From: Nonomuraea candida
GTDB lineage: Bacteria; Actinomycetota; Actinomycetes; Streptosporangiales; Streptosporangiaceae
Reading direction: 5' to 3'
Length of the DNA stretch: 64,000 bases
Assembly (NCBI RefSeq): GCF_000725485.1
Contig: NZ_JOAG01000003.1
Location: 323,018 to 387,017 of the forward strand
Under the pieces are notes generated by a model. It was not told where the DNA came from, ran no database searches, and saw nothing but the letters and a program-made list of their open reading frames with translations. Numbering within the stretch: the stretch's first letter is position 1; each line of letters begins with the position of its first letter. Below are positions 17,786-27,683 of the stretch, piece after piece. The position numbers and the translations under genes are program-made.

Positions 17786-18027
17786 GAACACCTCTCGAAC
17801 GAACGCGTGGCGACAATGGACCCAGATGCCCGCTGGGGGGCTGTTGCCTCTCTCGGAGATCGGTGAGGCCGTGCGGACCGCGACGGACCTGCACAGCATT
17901 GTGGCACGACCCCGCACTCCATACGGCCACCTCCCGGCGGTTGACCTCCACCCTAGGCCGACCCAGACAGTAGTGCGTACGTAAGCGGGGCACTGATACC
18001 CGAAAGCAACCGTTATGACTGTTTCAT

Positions 18028-19251
18028 TCAGTCACTCTTCGTGGCTGGTGGGACGTGAATTGCGAGCGCGGTAACGTCATCATCCTGTTCATATCCAGAC
18101 AACATCCGGTCAACCAGGAAGTCCAGCAGCATATGCGGACTGCTCACCACCTCTGGCGGCGCTTCGGTCACAACACTGCAAAGCTCTGCCAGCCCGGCGT
18201 CGAGCCCCCGCTTCCTGTTCTCCACGAGCCCGTCGGAGTAGAGCACGGCGGTATGGCCGGGCGGCACCACGAACCGGAACTGCCTGCGACTGGTCGGCCA
18301 GCCTAGCGGAGTGCCCGGCTCGGCGTCGCACAGGATCGCCGTGCCCTGCGGAGAGACCAGGACGGGCGGCGGGTGCCCGGCCAGGGCCAGCGTGCCCTCG
18401 CCGGTGACCGGCTCGACCACCATGTACGCCAGCGTCGTGACCTGCTCCTCCTCTTCCGTGGCCTCGAAGACCCGGTCGAGCCCGGTGAGCACGGCCGCGG
18501 GCGGCGGGTTGGTCAGCGCCAGCGCCCGCATGGCGTTGCGGATGCGCCCCATGCCGGCCGCGGCCTTGACGCCCTTGCCCATGACGTCGCCGACGACCGC
18601 CGCGACGCGGCCGTCCTGCAGCACGAACGCGTCGTACCAGTCGCCGCCGACCTGCACGTGGCGGCTGCCCGAGCGGAAGCGCTGGGCCAGCACCAGGCCC
18701 TTGACCACCGGCAGGCGGTCGGGCAGCAGGCTGCGCTGCAGCGTCTCTGCGGTGCGGTGCTCGCGCTCGAACAGCGTGGCCCGCTCCACCGCCAGCGCGC
18801 ACTGGCCGGCCAGCGCCTCCAGGAAGACGCCGTCCTCCTGGGAGATCTTCTGCGGGCGGGTGAAGGAGAACCGCAGCGCGCCCAGGGCGCGGCCGGCGGC
18901 CAGCAGCGGCAGACCCACCCAGGCCCGCTCGTCGCCGTGGGCCAGGAACCCGGCCAGCACCTCCTCGTCGCCGCCGGCCTCCAGGAGCTGGGCCTTCAGC
19001 GACTCGGGCGACTCGGCGAAGACCGGCCGGCGGCTGTTGACCGCCATGGTCATCACGTTGGAGTGGGACAGCGGGATCTCGTCGCCGGTGGCGCCGGACG
19101 CCTCCAGGATGCCCTCGCCGTTGATCAGCTTGAGCGCGGCGCGGTCGGTGTCGAGCAGCGCGACCGCCGAGCGGTCGGCGGCCAGGGCGGTACGGCCCAC
19201 GTCGATGATGACCTGCACCACCTGCTCGACCGTCAGCGCCTCGGCGAGCAT
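18028..19251 (-). CDS. GAF-PP2C (SpoIIE-type) phosphatase, C-terminal part of a split regulator
   Basis: A 407-residue frame with a GAF domain (about 15-160: [17 protein letters not shown] and [14 protein letters not shown]) and a SpoIIE-type PP2C phosphatase domain (about 185-400: [43 protein letters not shown]), whose aspartates bind Mn2+. Such proteins dephosphorylate anti-anti-sigma factors. The frame is continuous with the PAS gene upstream except for a TAG at 19302-19300: LTD, stop, LGAAALRTARLQGATA lead into this ATG. So this is probably the second half of one PAS-PAS-GAF-PP2C protein cut by a nonsense codon. Restart at ATG 19251 has only a weak ribosome-binding site. Confidence 0.85.
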   Translation of the reverse strand: MLAEALTVEQVVQVIIDVGRTALAADRSAVALLDTDRAALKLINGEGILEASGATGDEIPLSHSNVMTMAVNSRRPVFAESPESLKAQLLEAGGDEEVLAGFLAHGDERAWVGLPLLAAGRALGALRFSFTRPQKISQEDGVFLEALAGQCALAVERATLFEREHRTAETLQRSLLPDRLPVVKGLVLAQRFRSGSRHVQVGGDWYDAFVLQDGRVAAVVGDVMGKGVKAAAGMGRIRNAMRALALTNPPPAAVLTGLDRVFEATEEEEQVTTLAYMVVEPVTGEGTLALAGHPPPVLVSPQGTAILCDAEPGTPLGWPTSRRQFRFVVPPGHTAVLYSDGLVENRKRGLDAGLAELCSVVTEAPPEVVSSPHMLLDFLVDRMLSGYEQDDDVTALAIHVPPATKSD

Positions 19252-19299
19252 GGCCGTGGCGCCCTGCAGCCGGGCCGTGCGCAGGGCGGCGGCGCCGAG

Positions 19300-20121
19300 C
19301 TAGTCGGTCAGCCTGCCGCGCATCTCCTCGGCCTCGCGCTGCGGCGTGACGTCGGTGTTGGCGCCGACCCACTCGACCACCCTGCCGTGGCGGATGATCG
19401 GCACGGCGCGCACCTCGAAGTGGCGGTAACCGCTGGCGCGGGTGCGCACGCGGTAGTTCCACTCGAACATGGTGCGGCCGCGCAGGGCCTCGCGCCAGGC
19501 CTCCTCGGTCTGCTGGCGCTCCTCGGGGTGCACGACCTCCAGCCAGCCGTTGGCGAGGTATTCCTCCAGGCCCTGGCCGGTGATGGCGCGCCACTGCGGG
19601 GCGTCCTCGATCACCGCGCCGGTGGGCGAGGTGATCCAGACGAGCTGGGACTGCGCCTCGACCAGCGAGCGGTAGCGCTCCTCGCTGCGGCGCAGCGCCT
19701 CCTCGGTCTGGCGGCTCTCGGTCACGTCGAGCCCGACCAGCGCGATCGCGCGCAGCTCGCCCTGGTCGTCGTGGACCGGCGAGAACGACAGCGACCAGTG
19801 CCTGGTGTCGCCCTCCGCCGACCGCACCCGCACGCGGCCCTCGGTGACGGGCGCGTCGGTCTCGATGACGGCCTGCACGGCATGGGTGATGATCTGGCTG
19901 AGGTCGGCGGCGAGCACCTCGACGGGCGCCCTGCCGACCATGCGCTCCGCGGGCACGTTGACGACGTCGCTGAACACGTCGTTGACCCGCTGGATGCGGC
20001 TGTCGGCGTCGAAGAACGCGAAGGCGAACTCCGCCTCCGACAACATGCCCTTGAAGAGGGCGGAGTCTGAGATGTCCACATCCGACTCCCGGGGACGGGG
20101 AACGGAGGTCTCGGCGCTCAT
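19300..20121 (-). CDS. PAS-domain sensor, N-terminal part of a split PAS-GAF-PP2C regulator
   Basis: 273 residues with two PAS folds, about 20-135 (FAFFDADSRIQRVNDVF, ending in RAIALVGLDVTESRQTEEAL) and 140-265 (EERYRSLVEAQSQLVWITSP, ending in VVEWVGANTDVTPQREAEEM). It then stops at TAG just before the linker that leads to the GAF-PP2C frame, which is in the same phase. PAS domains sense redox, light or ligands and here would control the phosphatase. The ATG at 20121 is well supported by GGAGG eight bases upstream. A single C-to-T change in a CAG codon explains the stop. Confidence 0.85.
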   Translation of the reverse strand: MSAETSVPRPRESDVDISDSALFKGMLSEAEFAFAFFDADSRIQRVNDVFSDVVNVPAERMVGRAPVEVLAADLSQIITHAVQAVIETDAPVTEGRVRVRSAEGDTRHWSLSFSPVHDDQGELRAIALVGLDVTESRQTEEALRRSEERYRSLVEAQSQLVWITSPTGAVIEDAPQWRAITGQGLEEYLANGWLEVVHPEERQQTEEAWREALRGRTMFEWNYRVRTRASGYRHFEVRAVPIIRHGRVVEWVGANTDVTPQREAEEMRGRLTD

Positions 20122-20374
20122 GGTCCGCACCTCCGTCGCGTGCCAGGGTCTCCCACGCGGCACATCTCCATAACTGTGTATCGGCGTAGCGCAGCTCCGG
20201 GCGACCGGATTCTGCAGTACATCATCGACGATGGGCATGTACGGACGGAAGCCCCCGCCGCGGCCCTGTCGCCTCTAGGGTCTACGCATCCTGTCAAAGT
20301 CGCTCCACATTGCGCAGCAAGATCAGGTTACAGCGCCAGATCTCCGGGGCGGATGCCGCCGGGTCTCCGGGCCC

Positions 20375-20944
20375 CTATGGGGCCTTCGCCGCGCGCTTGG
20401 CCTCCTGCTTGGCGGCGCGCACGCGGGCCAGGCTGTCGGCGTCGACCACGTCGGCGACCGACCGTCGCGACCCCTCCTCGCCGTAGGGTCCGGCTGCCTC
20501 ACGCCAGCCTGACGGCTGGACCCCCAGTTGCTTGCCCAGCAATGCCAAAAAGATCTGGGCCTTCTGCTTGCCGTATCCCGGCAGGGCCATGAGTCGTTTC
20601 AACAAGTCTTTGCCGTCGGCGGCGTCGGCCCAGATCTTCTCGGGCCTGCCGTCATAGTGTTCGACGAGATAGGCCGCGAGCTGCTGGACGCGGGCGGCCA
20701 TAGACTTGGGATAGCGGTGCACGGCCGGCTTCTCCGCCAGCAGCGCGGTGAACGCCTCGGGATCATAGGAGGCGATCTCCTCGGCGGTGAGGTCGTGCCC
20801 CAGCCGCTGGGAGATCGTGTAGGGCCCCGTGAACGCCCACTCCATGGGGATCTGCTGGTCGAGCAGCATGCCGACGAGCAGGGCGAGCGGGCTGCGGCCG
20901 AGGAGCTCGTCTGCCTCGCTCCGCTGGGCGAGCTGGATGCGCAT
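20375..20944 (-). CDS. HhH-GPD base-excision DNA repair protein
   Basis: A 189-residue helix-hairpin-helix glycosylase-like protein. Residues 22-40 have LLVGMLLDQQIPMEWAFTGP, the region that contacts the flipped base in this superfamily, and the hairpin is LPGYGKQKAQIFLALLGKQLG (121-141). This is the short actinobacterial HhH-GPD family of unknown substrate, without an iron-sulfur cluster motif. The ATG at 20944 is chosen because upstream codons do not match the family. The C-terminus is lysine/alanine-rich (VRAAKQEAKRAAKAP). Confidence 0.85.
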   Translation of the reverse strand: MRIQLAQRSEADELLGRSPLALLVGMLLDQQIPMEWAFTGPYTISQRLGHDLTAEEIASYDPEAFTALLAEKPAVHRYPKSMAARVQQLAAYLVEHYDGRPEKIWADAADGKDLLKRLMALPGYGKQKAQIFLALLGKQLGVQPSGWREAAGPYGEEGSRRSVADVVDADSLARVRAAKQEAKRAAKAP

Positions 20945-21098
20945 GGAGACAGCTTCGCATGAAAGCTCGTCCGGTGAAGTGAACACAGGCGTCGTGGGGC
21001 CTTGACACGAGCCCGAGAAAAGGTGAAATGAGAGCGCAAGTCGCCCTGCAGCCATTCCTGGGGGTTTGCCCCTGGGTCTCCAGAGGAATCTCACTCCT

Positions 21099-21323
21099 AT
21101 GCTCGCTCTGGCCACACGGTTCCTGCGGGAGCCGGTCAGTCTCAGGCTGGCCGAAGAGTTCCTGACCGTTCCCGTGGACACGATCGATCGCTGCGTAGCC
21201 GACGTGTGCGCGTGCGCGCACCACCTGGGCATCTCAGCCACTCCTGAGATCGTGGAGCGCATCGCTCGCGAGCACCTGCTCGCGATCGTGAACTCCGCGC
21301 CGCCTCCCCGGAGCATCCGCTAG
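21099..21323 (+). CDS. small helical protein (three-helix-bundle dimerisation type)
   Basis: A 74-residue helical protein: REPVSLRLAEEFLTVPVDTIDRCVADVCACAHHLGISATPEIVERIAREHLL. The pattern of three amphipathic helices resembles the small actinobacterial three-helical-bundle dimerisation proteins; the match is by eye only. The ATG at 21099 has AGAGGA upstream; an in-frame start 11 codons earlier lacks such a site. It is divergent from the HhH-GPD gene. Function unknown. Confidence 0.6.
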   Translation: MLALATRFLREPVSLRLAEEFLTVPVDTIDRCVADVCACAHHLGISATPEIVERIAREHLLAIVNSAPPPRSIR

Positions 21324-21459
21324 CGCATTCGCGGCCCGAGGGCCGGCCGAGCACGGACCACGTCATCGTGCCCGGCGAAAGCGCCGTCCCCGATAACATC
21401 GGGGTCACCAGGCCGAGTTCTACGCACCGTTTACGCCTGGAATACGAGAGAGTGAGGGT

Positions 21460-23010
21460 GTGCGCCGACACCGACGAGATCCCCGGGAGAGCACCCCGCC
21501 AGACGACGTGTTCAAGGAGATGGTGCAGGCGGCTCGCGAGCTGCTGGCCGTACGCACCCCGCTCGACGCGGAGCTGATGGTCTCCGACATGATCGGCGCC
21601 TGGTGGGGCAGACGGGTCAGGGGCGGCGACGTCGAGCAGGTGCTCGGTGAGGGTCTGGTCGACTACGCGGCCAAGGCCGGCACGCCGGCCTCCCTGACGC
21701 TGCTCATCTGCCTGGCCTACCTGGGCACCGCCCGCCAGGGCGCCAAGGCCGAGGGCGCGGCGCTGGCGATGATGGAGTCGGGCGTGGCCAGGCCGGGCTG
21801 GGCCGACCGGGTGGGCGCGGTCAAGCCGGCCGGCTGCTACGTCTCCCGCGACGCCTACGGCGACCAGGACACGGTGATCTGCACCTTCGACTACCGCTGG
21901 AACGACAGCAGGCACCCCGTCGACCGGCACGCGCTGGTCATGGTGGTCGACTACAACATGAGCGGCATGGCGCGCGACGCCTGGGTCTCCTCGCAGGTCG
22001 ACAAGCTGCTGGAGCAGGCCAGGGCCGAGGCGGCGGGCAACCCGCTGCTGCTGTTCGAGGAGATCCAGCCCGAGCAGGCCAGGGCGCTGCTGGAGTCGGC
22101 GATGAAGGCCACGGGCGAGCCGAAGACGCCGCCGCCGGTGAGCGACAGCTACAGCGCCTACCACGCCTTCGCGCGGGCCCGGCTCAAGGCGCTGCCCCCG
22201 GGGCGCAAGCGGCCGGCGCCGCTGCACATCGAGGCCCCGTACAGCAGGGAGCGGCGGGCCATGCTGGCGGCGGAGTTCCTGGCCTCCGACGCGGCCGAGC
22301 ACCTGTCCGACCCGTCGGCGGCCTCCCGCTGCGCCGACCACATCATCGACTACGGGTGCGAGCAGGACTTCAACCGGCCGCTGCGCATCAGCCCGACCAA
22401 GTGCGAGACGTTCCTGCTCGACTGGCTGCCGCGCAAGGTGATGCTGAGCGTGGCCGAGCAGGAGGCGATGCCGCACGTGCTGTCGGCGTGGGTGCGCTTC
22501 GCGGCCCGCCGCACCGGGCTGCCCGAGCAGGGGCTCAAGGCCACGCTCGACGCGGTGTGGGAGGCGATCGGGAAGTTCCCCGAGGCCTACCGCGACCCGA
22601 CCTCGTTCGGGCTCGACCGGCCGCTGCTGGAGCGGCTGCTGCCCGACGGCGACCTGTCGGCGCTGGCCAGGCGGGCCTTCGCCTTCCCCTATCTGCAGGG
22701 CACGCACAACGGGATCGAGCTCGACCGGCTCAACCCGGCCGACCCCGCCGACCGGCGCACGTTGCTCGAGATCGACCACGGCGGCGCGATCGACCAGGAG
22801 CACCTGGCCTGGCACGAGGAGATCGCGACGAGGCTGTGGGACGGCGATCCGCCGCAGCTCTGGGAGGCCGCGCAGCGCCTGCTCGACCTGGGGCACGACC
22901 GTCACGACGTGCTGCACGTGCTGATCGAGATCGCCGAGCGGATCGGCGGCGATCCCGAGGAGCTGGCGGCGGCGCTCGACGACATCGCCGACATTCCCGA
23001 CGAGTTCTAG
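21460..23010 (+). CDS. large conserved hypothetical protein with DUF1841-like C-terminus
   Basis: A 516-residue soluble protein without signal peptide or membrane helices. I cannot name the family as a whole. The last 70 residues (DQEHLAWHEEIATRLWDGDPPQLWEAAQRLLDLGHDRHDVLHVLIEIAERI) resemble DUF1841, with its pattern of a His-rich helix followed by DPP and GHDRH. The middle part has CADHIIDYGCEQDF and the acidic patch typical of scaffold-like proteins. It begins at a GTG (21460); a GTG at 21508 is also possible. It ends about 90 bp before pxpA on the same strand and might share its transcript. Confidence 0.72.
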   Translation: MRRHRRDPRESTPPDDVFKEMVQAARELLAVRTPLDAELMVSDMIGAWWGRRVRGGDVEQVLGEGLVDYAAKAGTPASLTLLICLAYLGTARQGAKAEGAALAMMESGVARPGWADRVGAVKPAGCYVSRDAYGDQDTVICTFDYRWNDSRHPVDRHALVMVVDYNMSGMARDAWVSSQVDKLLEQARAEAAGNPLLLFEEIQPEQARALLESAMKATGEPKTPPPVSDSYSAYHAFARARLKALPPGRKRPAPLHIEAPYSRERRAMLAAEFLASDAAEHLSDPSAASRCADHIIDYGCEQDFNRPLRISPTKCETFLLDWLPRKVMLSVAEQEAMPHVLSAWVRFAARRTGLPEQGLKATLDAVWEAIGKFPEAYRDPTSFGLDRPLLERLLPDGDLSALARRAFAFPYLQGTHNGIELDRLNPADPADRRTLLEIDHGGAIDQEHLAWHEEIATRLWDGDPPQLWEAAQRLLDLGHDRHDVLHVLIEIAERIGGDPEELAAALDDIADIPDEF

Positions 23011-23097
23011 CCACGGGCCGCCCTGGAGCCCCGGCCGGCAGGGCCACGCAGCCGTTATTCGTCGCGCCGGGGCGGCCGCAACCGCCATGATGGTGCC

Positions 23098-23853
23098 ATG
23101 GCGATCGACCTCAACGCGGACCTCGGCGAGGGTTTCGGCATCTGGCGGCTCGGCGACGACCTCGCCCTGCTCGACATCGTCACCAGCGCCAACGTGGCCT
23201 GCGGGTTCCACGCGGGCGACCCGGTGACGATCAGGCGCACGTGCGCGGCGGCCGTCGACCGCGGCGTGACGATCGGGGCCCAGGTGTCCTACCGCGACCT
23301 GGCCCACTTCGGGCGCAGGGAGATGGACGTCGAGCCGGAGGAGCTGTGCGCCGAGGTGCTCTACCAGCTCGCGGCCGTCGACGGCATCGCCAGGGCGATG
23401 GGCGGGCGGGTGTCCTACGTCAAGCCGCACGGCGCGCTCTACAACCGGATCTGCCGCGACGAGGCGCAGGCGGCGGCCGTGATCGACGCGGTGGCCGACT
23501 ACGACCCCGCGCTGCCGGTGCTCACGCTGCCGGGCTCGGTGGTGCACAAGGTGGCGGCGGCGGAGGGGGTGCCGACGGTGAGCGAGGCGTTCGCCGACCG
23601 GGCCTACACGCCGGCGGGCACGCTGGTGCCGCGCCGCGAGCCGGGCGCGGTCATCCACGACCCCGCCGTGGTGTCCGCGCGGGCGCGCCAGATGGCCGTG
23701 GACGGCTCTGTGACGGCCGCTGACGGCAGTTCCGTGCCGATTTCCGCCCGTTCCATCTGCGTGCACGGCGACACCCCTGACGCGGTCGGTCTGGCGCGCG
23801 GGGTGCGCGACACGCTGCTGGCGGCCGGAGTGGTCCTCCAGGCGTTCGCGTGA
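23098..23853 (+). CDS. pxpA: 5-oxoprolinase subunit A (LamB/YcsF family)
   Basis: A 251-residue subunit of the bacterial ATP-dependent 5-oxoprolinase, which opens pyroglutamate to glutamate. The YcsF signature is complete: IDLNADLGEGFGIWRLGDD at the N-terminus, SANVACGFHAGDP (about 33-45), YVKPHGALYN and ICVHGDTPDAV near the C-terminus. It is first in the pxpABC operon: its TGA overlaps the GTG of pxpB by four bases. Pyroglutamate arises spontaneously from glutamine, so the operon is a damage-control pathway. Confidence 0.94.
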   Translation: MAIDLNADLGEGFGIWRLGDDLALLDIVTSANVACGFHAGDPVTIRRTCAAAVDRGVTIGAQVSYRDLAHFGRREMDVEPEELCAEVLYQLAAVDGIARAMGGRVSYVKPHGALYNRICRDEAQAAAVIDAVADYDPALPVLTLPGSVVHKVAAAEGVPTVSEAFADRAYTPAGTLVPRREPGAVIHDPAVVSARARQMAVDGSVTAADGSSVPISARSICVHGDTPDAVGLARGVRDTLLAAGVVLQAFA

Positions 23854-24467
23854 TCAGGACGGCGGGAGAGCACGGGCTGCTCGTGGAGACCGGCTCGCTG
23901 GAGCTGTCGCACCGGCTGGACGCGGCGCTGCGGGCGCGCCGGCCCGAGGGGGTCGTGGAGATCGTGCCGGGGCCGGAGACGGTGCTGGTGGTGGCTCCGG
24001 GGGCGGATCGGGGCCGGTTGCGGGCCCGGCTGGAGGAGGCGGTGCTGCGGGAGCGCGACCGGGCCGCGGCGGGGGCGGACGACGACCGTCCCGTGGTGAC
24101 GATTCCCGTGGTCTATGACGGAGCCGATCTCGATTCCGTGGCGGAGCTGGCGGGGATCTCCGTGGCGGAGGTGGTCGCGCGGCACTGCGGGCGGGAGCTG
24201 GTGGTGGGGTGGCTGGGGTTCGCCCCCGGGTTCGCCTATCTCACCGGGCTGGATCCGGTGCTGGAGCTGCCCCGGCTGGACACGCCGCGCACGTCGGTGC
24301 CGGCGGGGTCGGTGGCGGTGGCGGGGCCCTACTCCGCGGTCTACCCGGCGGCCTCGCCCGGCGGATGGCGGCTGATCGGGCGCACGGCGATGCGGGTGTG
24401 GGACGTGGCGGGCGACCCGCCCGCGCTGTTCCGGCCGGGGATGCGCGTGCGGTTCGAGGCGGCATGA
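23850..24467 (+). CDS. pxpB: 5-oxoprolinase subunit B (KipI-like)
   Basis: A 205-residue KipI/PxpB protein. The motif GRELVVGWLGFAPGFAYLTGLDP and the following RTSVPAGSVAVAGPYSAVYPAASPGGWRLIG are the family hallmarks. In B. subtilis KipI also inhibits the kinase KinA, but the operon here fits the oxoprolinase role. It starts at a GTG that overlaps pxpA by four bases and ends in an ATGA overlap with pxpC, so the three are translationally coupled. Confidence 0.93.
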   Translation: MIRTAGEHGLLVETGSLELSHRLDAALRARRPEGVVEIVPGPETVLVVAPGADRGRLRARLEEAVLRERDRAAAGADDDRPVVTIPVVYDGADLDSVAELAGISVAEVVARHCGRELVVGWLGFAPGFAYLTGLDPVLELPRLDTPRTSVPAGSVAVAGPYSAVYPAASPGGWRLIGRTAMRVWDVAGDPPALFRPGMRVRFEAA

Positions 24468-25297
24468 TCGAGGTGCTCGCGCCGGGGCCGTACGCGTCGG
24501 TCCAGGACCTGGGCAGGCCCGGCTACGCCCACCTGGGGGTGCCCCGGTCCGGAGCGGCCGACGCGCCGAGCCTGCGGCTGGCCAACCGGCTGGTCGGCAA
24601 CGCCGAGACGCTGGCGGGCATCGAGCTGACGCTCGGGCGGGCGCGGCTGCGCTTCCTCGACGCGGCGTGGGTGGCGCTGGCGGGGGCGCCGCTGGCGGGC
24701 GCGGACATGGGGGCGCCGTTCCGGGTGCCGGCGGGCGGTGAGCTGCGGCTGGGCGCGCCCGTGTGGGGGCTGCGCACCTACCTGGCCGTGCGCGGCGGGA
24801 TCGCGGTCGAGCCGGTGCTCGGCAGCAGGTCCACCGACTCGCTGTCGGGCCTGGGGCCCGAGCCGCTGCGGGCGGGCGCGCTGCTGCCGGTCGGCCCGCC
24901 GGAGGGCGAGATCTCCGTCGACCTGGCGCCGCCGCCCCCGCCGCGCGCGGCCGTGCTGCGCGTGCTGCCGGGGCCGCGTGACGACTGGTTCGTGCCGGAG
25001 GCGCCGGCGGAGCTGTGCGGGCGGCCGTACACCGTGACGCCCGACAGCAACCGCGTCGGCGTGCGCCTGCGGGGGCCCGGGCTGGCCCGGGCCAAGGAGG
25101 GCGAGCTGCCCAGCGAGGGCATGGTCGCCGGGGCGGTGCAGGTGCCGCCGAGCGGGCAGCCCATCGTCTTCCTCGCCGACCATCCCCCGACCGGCGGCTA
25201 CCCGGTGATCGCCGTGGTGCGGGAGGCGGATCTGCCGGTCGTCGCGCAGCTCAGGCCGGGCGACGAGGTACGGTTCACCGCCCGGCCCGCGATCTGA
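24464..25297 (+). CDS. pxpC: 5-oxoprolinase subunit C (KipA/biotin-dependent carboxylase-like)
   Basis: A 277-residue PxpC/KipA protein that forms the active complex with PxpB. It begins [32 protein letters not shown], as the family does, and contains [17 protein letters not shown] and [36 protein letters not shown]. The start codon ATG overlaps the pxpB stop. It is the last gene of the operon and meets the PhzF gene tail to tail, 7 bp apart. Confidence 0.93.
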   Translation: MIEVLAPGPYASVQDLGRPGYAHLGVPRSGAADAPSLRLANRLVGNAETLAGIELTLGRARLRFLDAAWVALAGAPLAGADMGAPFRVPAGGELRLGAPVWGLRTYLAVRGGIAVEPVLGSRSTDSLSGLGPEPLRAGALLPVGPPEGEISVDLAPPPPPRAAVLRVLPGPRDDWFVPEAPAELCGRPYTVTPDSNRVGVRLRGPGLARAKEGELPSEGMVAGAVQVPPSGQPIVFLADHPPTGGYPVIAVVREADLPVVAQLRPGDEVRFTARPAI

Positions 25298-25304
25298 CCT
25301 CGCC

Positions 25305-26135
25305 TCACAGCTCGACCCGGCCGGTGACGCAGGTGATCACGTTTCCGCCGGCCCAGACGTCCTCCCCGGAGCCGAGGGAGACGTGCACGCGGCCCTCCCG
25401 GCCGAGCACGGTGCCCTGCGCGGCCACGTACGGGGCCCGGGCGCGGCCCGTGCGCAGCAGCCACTGGGCCAGCGCGGCGTTGAGGCTGCCCGTGACGGGG
25501 TCCTCCACGGTGGCGCTCTGGGAGGGGAAGAACGCCCGCACCTCGAACGCGCACGGCGCCCCCTCCGGGTACGGCCCCGCCACGCCCACGTCGTGCGGCA
25601 CCGTCCCGGGGCGCAGTGCGAGCACCGCCTCGGCGTCGGCCAGCAGCAGCCCGACCCAGCCGGGGCCGTTGTCGGCCCACTCGGCGTCCACGACGTCCTC
25701 CCGCGTGATCCCGAGCGAGGCGACGATCCGGTCCAGGAGCTCCTCCTCCACCGGGCCGGAGCGGATCAGGGGCGGCGCCTCGAAGGCCAGGCCGTCGTCC
25801 GTGGCGGCGACGCGTACCAGGCCGGCCCCGCATTCCTGGACGATGAGGCCCGGCGTGCGCGGCTCGCCCCCGGACTCCAGCCAGGCGTGGCAGGAGCCCA
25901 GCGTGGGGTGCCCGGCGAAGGGCAGCTCGGCGTCGGGGGTGAAGATCCGTACGCGGTAGTCGGCCTCGGGCGTGGTGGGCGGCAGCAGGAAGGTGGTCTC
26001 GGACAGGTTCGTCCACCTGGCGAAGCGCTGCATCTCCGCCGTGTCCAGCCCGTCGCCGTCCACCACCACGGCGAGCGGGTTGCCCCGGTAGGGGGCCGCG
26101 GCGAACACGTCGACCTGGGTGAATCTGCGCAACAT
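25305..26135 (-). CDS. PhzF-family isomerase/epimerase-like protein
   Basis: A 276-residue PhzF-fold protein. The N-terminal half has [18 protein letters not shown] and [13 protein letters not shown] with the catalytic Glu46; [17 protein letters not shown] follows, and the second half contains [16 protein letters not shown]. The family includes the phenazine isomerase PhzF and many proteins of unknown substrate; no phenazine genes are near, so a general metabolic role is more likely. The ATG at 26135 gives the canonical start [11 protein letters not shown]. It is divergent from sthA, 60 bp away. Confidence 0.9.
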   Translation of the reverse strand: MLRRFTQVDVFAAAPYRGNPLAVVVDGDGLDTAEMQRFARWTNLSETTFLLPPTTPEADYRVRIFTPDAELPFAGHPTLGSCHAWLESGGEPRTPGLIVQECGAGLVRVAATDDGLAFEAPPLIRSGPVEEELLDRIVASLGITREDVVDAEWADNGPGWVGLLLADAEAVLALRPGTVPHDVGVAGPYPEGAPCAFEVRAFFPSQSATVEDPVTGSLNAALAQWLLRTGRARAPYVAAQGTVLGREGRVHVSLGSGEDVWAGGNVITCVTGRVEL

Positions 26136-26195
26136 AGCTGCGAGTCTCCCAGACGGGTCTTTCCCGGTGCGGACGCCGCCCCCAGACTGGACGGT

Positions 26196-27599
26196 GTGGC
26201 GGACTTTGACGTGGTGGTCCTGGGCTCCGGACCCGGTGGGCAGAAGGCCGCGATCGCGGCGGCGAAACTCGGCAGGCGCGTCGCCCTGGTCGAGAAACGG
26301 AACATGATCGGCGGCGTCTGCATCAACACGGGCACGATCCCCTCCAAGACCCTGCGCGAGGCCGTCCTCTACCTCACGGGCCTCAACCAGCGCGAGCTGT
26401 ACGGCGCCAGCTACCGCGTCAAGGACGAGATCACGGTCGCCGACCTCGGGATGCGCACCCAGCACGTGATCGGCCGCGAGATCCAGGTGATCCGCAGCCA
26501 GCTCGCCCGCAACCGCGTGACGGTGCTGCTGGGCACCGGCCGGTTCCTGGACGAGCACACGATCGGGATCACCGGCGAGGAGGAGAGGAAGGTCACCGCC
26601 GAGAAGATCGTGATCGCCACGGGCACCTCCCCGGCCCGGCCCGGCAGCGTCGAGTTCGACGACCGGACGGTGATCGACTCCGACGCCATCCTGCACCTCG
26701 ACCGGATCCCCGAGACGATGGTCGTGGTGGGCGCGGGGGTGATCGGCATCGAGTACGCCTCCATGTTCGCCGCGCTCGGCACCAAGGTGACGGTGGTCGA
26801 GCGGCGCGAGCGCATGCTGGAGTTCTGCGACCTGGAGATCGTCGAGGCGCTCAAGTACCACCTGCGCGACCTGGCGGTGACCTTCCGGTTCGGCGAGAGC
26901 GTGGCGGCCGTCGAGCGCCGCCCGCGCGGCGCGCTGACCCTGCTGGAGAGCGGCAAGAAGATCCCCGCCGACTGCGTCATGTACTCCGCGGGCCGCCACG
27001 GCAAGACCGCCGAGCTGTGCCTGGAGGCCGCCGGCCTGGCCGCCGACGACCGGGGGCGGATCAAGGTGGACGAGAACTACGCCACCGAGGTGCCGCACAT
27101 CTACGCCGTGGGCGACGTGATCGGCTTCCCCGCGCTCGCGGCCACGTCGATGGAGCAGGGGCGGCTGGCCGCCCAGCACGCGTGCGGCGAGCCGGCCGGC
27201 GACCTGAACGAGCTGCCGCCCATCGGCATCTACACCATCCCCGAGATCAGCTTCGTCGGGAAGTCGGAGGACGAGCTGACCCGGGAGAAGGTGCCGTTCG
27301 AGGTGGGCGTCTCGCGCTACCGGGAGCTGGCCAGGGGGCAGATCATCGGCGACTCGTACGGGATGCTCAAGCTGCTGGTCTCCTCCGAGGACCGGCGGCT
27401 GCTGGGCGTGCACGTGTTCGGCACCCAGGCCACCGAGCTGGTGCACATCGGGCAGACGGTCATGGGGTGCGGGGGGACGGTCGACTACCTGGTCAACGCG
27501 GTGTTCAACTATCCGACGCTGGCGGAGTCGTACAAGGTGGCGGCGCTGGACGCGACGAACAAGATGCGGACGGTGGCCCGGCTCACCGCGGAGATGTGA
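26196..27599 (+). CDS. sthA: soluble pyridine nucleotide transhydrogenase (SthA type)
   Basis: A 467-residue flavoprotein that moves hydride between NADPH and NAD+. The FAD motif [17 protein letters not shown] is near the N-terminus. The usual disulfide segment of this family reads [15 protein letters not shown]: the first Cys of lipoamide dehydrogenases is kept but the second is Thr, the mark of SthA. The NAD(P) motif is [19 protein letters not shown] (about 177-195), and the dimer domain ends [17 protein letters not shown]. The GTG at 26196 ([12 protein letters not shown]) is the only start that fits. A terminator hairpin includes its stop codon. Confidence 0.93.
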   Translation: MADFDVVVLGSGPGGQKAAIAAAKLGRRVALVEKRNMIGGVCINTGTIPSKTLREAVLYLTGLNQRELYGASYRVKDEITVADLGMRTQHVIGREIQVIRSQLARNRVTVLLGTGRFLDEHTIGITGEEERKVTAEKIVIATGTSPARPGSVEFDDRTVIDSDAILHLDRIPETMVVVGAGVIGIEYASMFAALGTKVTVVERRERMLEFCDLEIVEALKYHLRDLAVTFRFGESVAAVERRPRGALTLLESGKKIPADCVMYSAGRHGKTAELCLEAAGLAADDRGRIKVDENYATEVPHIYAVGDVIGFPALAATSMEQGRLAAQHACGEPAGDLNELPPIGIYTIPEISFVGKSEDELTREKVPFEVGVSRYRELARGQIIGDSYGMLKLLVSSEDRRLLGVHVFGTQATELVHIGQTVMGCGGTVDYLVNAVFNYPTLAESYKVAALDATNKMRTVARLTAEM

Positions 27600-27607
27600 G
27601 CCGGGCC
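27575..27607 (+). terminator. hairpin terminator overlapping the sthA stop codon
   Basis: Perfect 12-bp stem GGCCCGGCTCAC (27575-27586) with 27596-27607, loop of 9 nt. The TGA stop is part of the right arm, so the last codons of sthA are part of its terminator. Confidence 0.7.
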
Positions 27608-27683
27608 CCGCCCGTCACGACAGGGTCCACTTCTGGTCGGCGCCGCCATGCGGACTCCGCGCTCGGCCGTGCCGCCAGGATGT

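Noticed and set aside
15959..17866. Plus-strand frame opposite the sigma gene
   Set aside because: Shadow of the sigma factor with Gly/Val-rich low-complexity sequence.
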